Part shown: positions 59,041-64,000 of the stretch, piece after piece | Layout: each line of letters opens with the position of its first letter | Position numbering within the stretch: position 1 is the stretch's first letter | Assembly: GCA_902805475.1 (NCBI GenBank) | Contig: CADCSX010000002.1 | Coordinates: forward strand, 3,844,001-3,908,000 | Origin: Entonaema liquescens | Taxonomy: Eukaryota; Ascomycota; Sordariomycetes; Xylariales; Xylariaceae | DNA: 64,000 nt | Reading direction: 5' to 3' | Made by a program: the position numbers and the translations under genes | The notes under the pieces: generated by a model | Databases searched by the model: none | Told to the model about the DNA's origin: nothing | The model's input: only the letters and a program-made list of their open reading frames with translations

Positions 59041-60743
59041 TTATACATCTAACATACTCTTGACCTGCTGAGGAGCTCCACTGGTAGATATGCCACTAGC
59101 TGTACTAGAGCTTCTTTCACTCGTTCCTGGTCGGCAGGGTTGCTCATTGGCAACTTCTAAGCCTCTGCCTCGGTCAGCAGGGGTATTGGTGTTTGCACCG
59201 GGGAATAGGAGACCGGCGGCTAGCTCTACTGTACGCTCAGACCTCCGCTGGCCTGATTTACCCCCATAGGATGTAGGTGTGTACGGTGGCGGAGCCGCGC
59301 CAATACGAGTGCTATTTGTGCGTCGAATATCGTTCATTTCTATACCACTGTTTTGAGTGGCAGCTTCGGTTTCCACCTCAGCAGCTCGGCGCTCTGCAAG
59401 TATCTCAACTTGCCTAGCAGTAGGCCTTCCACCACCGACTTCACGAACATTTCGCATGATCCTGTCCCGCATGCCGCCCGATGGTATGTCGCCGTTGACT
59501 CGGCGCCACCAAGCAGGCTTGCGAATAACACCCAGCTCCTGGTCTAGAGCCTGTCCTCGCTCCCGTCGCTGGCGCATAAGTTCGCGGTCCTCATTTGGCC
59601 GCATAAAACCCGCAATGATCTGTATGACTAGGATGAGAAACGTTGGCGCATAGCCTCCAAGATACATTGCCAATAGGTTGGTCTTGACATTCAAAGGCGA
59701 TAGGCCAAAGTCCCAAGCACATAATCCTTGGTACGCGACGACAGCTAACGAAAGAGGTATCATCAACACAAAGCGGAACGGCATATATCCCAGAAATCCA
59801 ATAATACGGTTGAAGAACCCGCGGTTTCGAGGCTCATAATGTCGGATGGAGTGCCACACGGAGACAAGAATAGTGCACCATGCCACAAATAAACAGAATG
59901 TCCCTGCCTTGAAGCGCCCATCGGTGGCAGCTGGTATCGCATTCTCGATAGTCTGTTGCGGGGATCGCTGGAGTTCGATCGCACCCCAGTTTCGTGGAAT
60001 AACGAGGAAGAAATTCTAGGTGATTAATCAGTACATAGTTCACTGGACATAGCTCATCGCCGAAGACTTACCAGCCATAACCAGAAATACATGAAGATGG
60101 GTAGCCATAACTCAAACATGCCCCTTTTGTCGTTTTGCTGGAGGACGAAAGGGTTTGGATCGATGTACTGGCGTTCCATCCAGCTACCCCAATGGCGAAC
60201 ACCCTCCCAAACCACTGCTATGATACCGATCTGCATTAAGTACCAGAAGAAGACGTTTAAAACTATGGGAAGCTCCACAACATGGTAGCGGTCGACATCG
60301 ATTCCGGTAAAAAGACCAACAAGAGCGGTGGCGCAAACGAATATCGACCAGTACCATTGCCACCTCCTCCCAATGGGATAGAACCTCTTCTCAGCAGGTA
60401 GATGCAATTCACCATGCTTTTTCAGATTGACCAATATGAAAATAAGACATAAGGCGAAGGCAACAGCAAAACCAATACCAGCACGCGCCCGGTCTCCAAT
60501 AGGATCTGTAGCTAGATAACACCAAGTGCTATTGATAAAGGTACCATTAGTTAGGATGCCTTTCGGGGTGTAAGGCGGGTTCATAAGCATGCACCAGGAT
60601 CCATTCGAAAGGGTGCCATTGATCGGGTAATACGTATAATTCCAATAATCTAGCGTAGATGAATTAAAATGGATATTATGGAAGACTGTGTCTGTCCCGT
60701 TATCGCCCTTTGGGAAACCATCGCGGGTGCTGAGGAGAAACAT
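59041..60743 (-). CDS. DUF2434-family multi-pass membrane protein
   Basis: Fungal membrane protein of unknown role, about 548 residues. Exons 60743-60072 and 60015-59041 with a 56-bp intron. It opens with the family's MFLLSTRDGFPKGDNGTDT, followed by an extracellular stretch rich in N-x-S/T sequons. About seven hydrophobic segments follow (for example GIGFAVAFALCLIFILVNL, WSIFVCATALVGLFTGI, IVLNVFFWYLMQIGIIAVVW, then FRFVLMIPLSLAVVAYQGL and GYAPTFLILVIQIIAGF in exon 2). The last 190 residues are a charged, Ser/Pro-rich cytosolic tail with AEILAERRAAEVETEA-like helix. The topology resembles receptor-like proteins, but no ligand or signalling partner can be inferred. Confidence 0.82.
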
Positions 60744-60985
60744 GGTAACGTCCGGAATGGGCCGCGCGGGGGGAAGGGGGGGGGGGGTTGGTTCGTCGTC
60801 TTTTGTTATTATTCTTCAATTAAGGCGGGATGGATAGGAGCTTCGTACGGAATCGTAACGAAGTTATAAGATTGAGACCATCACAGAATAACGAGACGCG
60901 CGACAACAGAGCAAAAAGAAAAAAAGAAGAAGAAAGAGAAGAGAAAAAACGCGAGGCTTATTGGAAGTGGAGGGTTCCGGTAGAG

Positions 60986-60995
60986 TAGGTACCTA
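60986..60995. repeat. TAGGTACCTA palindrome
   Basis: Exact copy about 240 bp upstream of the DUF2434 start. Confidence 0.8.
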
Positions 60996-61205
60996 GTGGA
61001 CTCTCCGGAGCTTCGGATCAGATCGCTATGAGCGTTAAAAAAAGTCGCTCAGTGAACCAGGTGATCTCCACATTTTTGTTGATCGGTATGCAGGCCGATA
61101 ACTCAAATAGACAAAAAGAGCTACGATAAGAGGCCGGTATAAGGCTAACGACGTCATCCCGAGATGCCGAATGAAAAGCTAGCATGTACATGTACGTAGT
61201 ATATG

Positions 61206-61215
61206 TACCTAGGTA
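61206..61215. repeat. TACCTAGGTA palindrome
   Basis: Exact copy, 220 bp from the previous one, flanked by further GTAC steps (ACATGTACGTAG before, TACTTATC after). Confidence 0.8.
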
Positions 61216-61788
61216 CTTATCGATATGTACGATTTATATACTATAACAAATCTCTTGGCTTCAACCCATCCATGCAGCCCCATTTCTCAAGTTTGTCCTC
61301 TAATTTATCCTCTAGTTCGTATGTTTTGTTTTAGTCCGCTTTACAAAATCGGATGTTCCGTGTAAAACTCACGAAGAATACGAAAGCGATCATTTTCTGA
61401 CCATTCTTCCGAGAGCTCATTATACAGAATATACTTGGCATACCTAAATAATGTCACTAATTCACATCGCAACGTTCGTCGTTTCTCTCTATCTAAGCGA
61501 GGGATAGTAAGTCATGGCGATGGACGACATTCCAGACCCCAAGGATGTCACCTTTAAAACTCTTGGCTTTTACTGTTGGTTCATCGCGCACCCGTAAATA
61601 GACATGGATGTGGAACAACCCTTATAGCCTTATTAGCCAACCCTATGGAGGCTGTGGACACGATTCTTTCCCCCGGGTTGCCTAGCCCTTCTGTCGGTAT
61701 TTCCCCTGAGTTTTCATCAGAGTTGTCTCGTATGGTTTTTTCGCAGTCGCATCTTTTCTTGTCGTGCCAGAATACTACGCGATAAAAA

Positions 61789-63504
61789 ATGCGGTCGGGC
61801 ACCGTAATCTTGTCGGCGTCTCTGGCTGTTGGACATGTCCTTGGTCAGAGTTGTCCCGGTTATTCGAGTTATTCTCAGTCGCGAAATCCTCCTCTCTCGT
61901 CTGGCGCCTACAAGCTTGCATATCAGCGACCTTCTCCCGAATGTCGAACGTTTAACTCGAGCCTAATCGAAGATGCTATTAGCAAGACGAAGAGCGCAAT
62001 TTTCGATGAGGATCTATCACGACTTTTCGAGAATACCTTCCCAAACACGCTCGACACGGCTATTAAATGGCGAGGGGTTGCTGCTAATAACTCTGAGGAG
62101 GAGCTGGCTTTCATAATTACTGGCGACATCGACGCGATGTGGATTCGCGACTCGGCGAACCAAATAGCGCCCTACAAGACCGTTCTAAAGAAAAAGACGG
62201 ACGATATCGCCTCCGTCTTTCGCGGGACTATTAATTTGCAAGCTCGGTATCTAATCATATCGCCTTATTGTAATGCTTTTCAGCCGCCTCCCGAGTCGGA
62301 AATCTCCCCGGCGCAAAATGGTGGTATCTATTCTGTCACGCCGTCCTACGATCGCAATATAGTTTTCACCTGCAATTTCGAGCTCGATGATTTTGGCGGG
62401 TTCCTGCAGCTTTCGCATGATTATTATAATGCTACGGGCGACTTGGATTTCTTTGGCAAGTTCCAATGGATTCAGGCAGTTCAGTCTATTCTTGCTACAT
62501 CGGAAGAAATGAGGCAGCCTACGTATGGACCTGATGGCAAATGGATCCCCCCGGTATACACATTCCAGTCGCAAACCATGACAGGTTCTGGTACTCTGGG
62601 GAATAATGGTATTGGAAGTCCCGTCAATGAGACTGGTCTAGTGCGCTCTCCATTTCGCCCGAGTGACGACTCCGCCATATTTGATTTCCAGATTCCGGCA
62701 AATATGATGTTGTCCAGATACTTAGAATCTACCTCCGATATCATGGAACGACTGCCGAATGCACCAAAAGGGTTAGCACAAAAGATGAGAGATATGGCTA
62801 CGGAGATTAAAGATGCTATCAACCAATGGGGTATTGTGACTGCGCCTAATGGCAAGAAGATCTTCGCATACGAAGTTGACGGTTTCGGCGGCCAAAATTT
62901 AATGGATGATGCGAACGTTCCGTCGCTCCTCTCGGCACCATTCCTAGGGTACTTGGATAAGAACGACACCGTTTATCAGAATACGCGGGCCTTCGTTCTC
63001 AGCAGAAGTAACCCATGGTGGTGTGAAGGACCTCATCTCAAGGCTATCGGTAGCCCGCATATTAGACCAGGGGCAGCATGGCCTATGTCGTCTATCAGTA
63101 AGTATAACCCTCGACCGCTTCCCTCCTATACTTTACACATACTTCACACATTCTAATTTTTGATACAAATGCCCCTTGGAAATAACTTGCTAATCGCCCT
63201 TTCCAGTACGAGCAATGACTTCAGATGACGACGCGGAGATTATATCAGCGGTGAGGGAAGTACTGAGCACGACCGACGGATACGGATTGATACACGAGAG
63301 TGTCGATACTTTCGATACAAGCAATTGGACACGGCAGTGGTAAGTGCTATATTGACAAAACGGGGGTTAATGAAATATGCTGACATCTAATACAGGTTTA
63401 CTTGGGCCAATGGACTTTTTGGCCAATTGATTATGGATCTAGCGGAGAGGAAGTCACATATTTTGAAGGAGAATTTCCAGCCCTTCTTTATAAATAAAAA
63501 CTAG
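61789..63504 (+). CDS. Secreted GH125 exo-alpha-1,6-mannosidase
   Basis: Glycoside hydrolase family 125 enzyme (formerly DUF1237), an inverting exo-acting alpha-1,6-mannosidase that trims mannose from N-glycans and mannan. Exons 61789-63097, 63207-63339 and 63396-63504 (introns 109 and 56 bp); about 516 residues, normal length. Residues 1-19 form a signal peptide (ending GHVLG). Conserved blocks: TGDIDAMWIRDSANQIAPY near residue 110, FTCNFELDDFGGFLQLS, DDSAIFDFQIPANMMLSRYL, YEVDGFGGQNLMDDANVPSL, and the C-terminal SIIRAMTSDDDAEI and NWTRQWFTWANGLFGQLI, the last two split by introns. The (alpha/alpha)6 fold and acid/base residues of the family are therefore all covered. It fits with the GH92 enzyme at the other end of the window, though they are not neighbours. 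Confidence 0.94.
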
Positions 63505-64000
63505 CGCTGTATTGCCATATAATTGAATTTTATCCTGATCATATTATTTTAGAATTAATGAGTTGAAGTGAAGGGACTTAAGACATTACTTTGTCTGAAT
63601 CTCGCACGACAGCGCCGACCTCAATCTATCGCGTCTATAAGTTCGCTCTTAATATCAATCTACTCCATCGAAGTACAATCTCCTAACACCGACATCTACA
63701 CCTTTACTATCATCAATTCCACTTCCTATTAGACGCTCGAGGTGTCAGCGAGTTATTTTAAGAACTAGTCAAACATATTTAAACCACCCTCGTCCACTAT
63801 AAGACTATCGAATAAATTGGGAACAAGGAGAACCCGGATTTTGACCTACTATATATTTCCCATTCGGCAAACAAGGTGTCAGGATGAGACCGTAACTTAG
63901 AAAAAGTGTATAACCTCTTGATCGTGAGATTTAGGCGTCAACCAATGCTAAAGTTTCGACTCAATCTACGGGCTCCCGCTTTAACGAATTAGCTAATACT
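63505..64000. other. 3' flank of GH125 gene to window end
   Basis: AT-rich sequence with no frame or motif recognised. Confidence 0.5.

Larger units (their letters stand above)
60744..61788. other. Divergent promoter region, 1.04 kb, with G-run and purine tract
   Basis: Between the DUF2434 gene and the GH125 gene. It holds a G-rich run (about 60767-60788, including eleven or so consecutive G), an almost pure A/G tract (about 60910-60946), and palindromes at 60986-60995 and 61206-61215. The plus frame 61576-61785 just before the GH125 start is unrecognised and may be a leader frame. Confidence 0.55.

Overview
The window is nuclear DNA from a filamentous ascomycete (Pezizomycotina, most likely a Sordariomycete). 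Evidence: genes split by introns of mostly 47-75 bp with GT..AG ends and CTAAC-like branch sites, Zn2Cys6 regulators, a HET-domain gene, fungus-only families (DUF6594, DUF2434, DUF3328/UstYa, glutaminase A), and long AT-rich intergenic stretches. No rRNA, tRNA, CRISPR array or intact transposon was recognised. Exon structures were assembled by hand from splice signals and reading frame.

Layout. 1-730: N-terminal part of an AT-hook plus Zn2Cys6 regulator (minus) running off the left edge. 0.85-9.7 kb: gene-poor. 9.7-12.5 kb: secreted GH92 alpha-mannosidase (minus). 13.8-16.4 kb: seven-exon Zn2Cys6 regulator (minus). 17-21 kb: a decayed secondary-metabolism island, with a multi-exon sesquiterpene-type terpene synthase carrying at least one frameshift, followed by the C-terminal KR/ACP remnant of a reducing polyketide synthase with two stop codons. 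23.6-25.3 kb: allantoinase behind a promoter rich in GATA-factor sites. 28.3-32.5 kb: full-size ABCG transporter. 33.7-36.4 kb: convergent DJ-1/HSP31-like and TPR genes; the TPR start codon abuts a perfect 4 x 18 bp repeat. 37.9-44 kb: DUF6594 membrane protein, F-box-like protein and HET protein. 44.8-48.9 kb: housekeeping genes Coq1 (ubiquinone side chain), Vma12-like V-ATPase assembly factor, and an Eco1-like cohesin acetyltransferase that seems to lack its catalytic half. 52.2-54.8 kb: secreted glutaminase A. 55.2-57.2 kb: a divergent pair of a UstYa/DUF3328 gene and a small secreted peptide with 19-residue repeats. 59-60.7 kb: DUF2434 membrane protein. 61.8-63.5 kb: secreted GH125 alpha-mannosidase.

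The most interesting locus is the divergent pair at 55.2-57.2 kb. It has the organisation of a minimal fungal RiPP (dikaritin-like) system: a UstYa-family gene facing a signal-peptide-bearing repeat precursor across about 675 bp. The repeat sequence fits no core type I know (no Tyr, Trp or Phe and no dibasic sites). Both genes carry a likely lesion: an in-frame stop in the UstYa gene and a frame break at the third precursor repeat. The pair may therefore be decaying, or the lesions may be allelic or assembly artefacts.

Other cross-window signals are a strongly over-represented 10-bp palindrome (TAGGTACCTA or TACCTAGGTA, at least ten copies, all outside coding sequence) and several apparent introns of only 28-36 nt.
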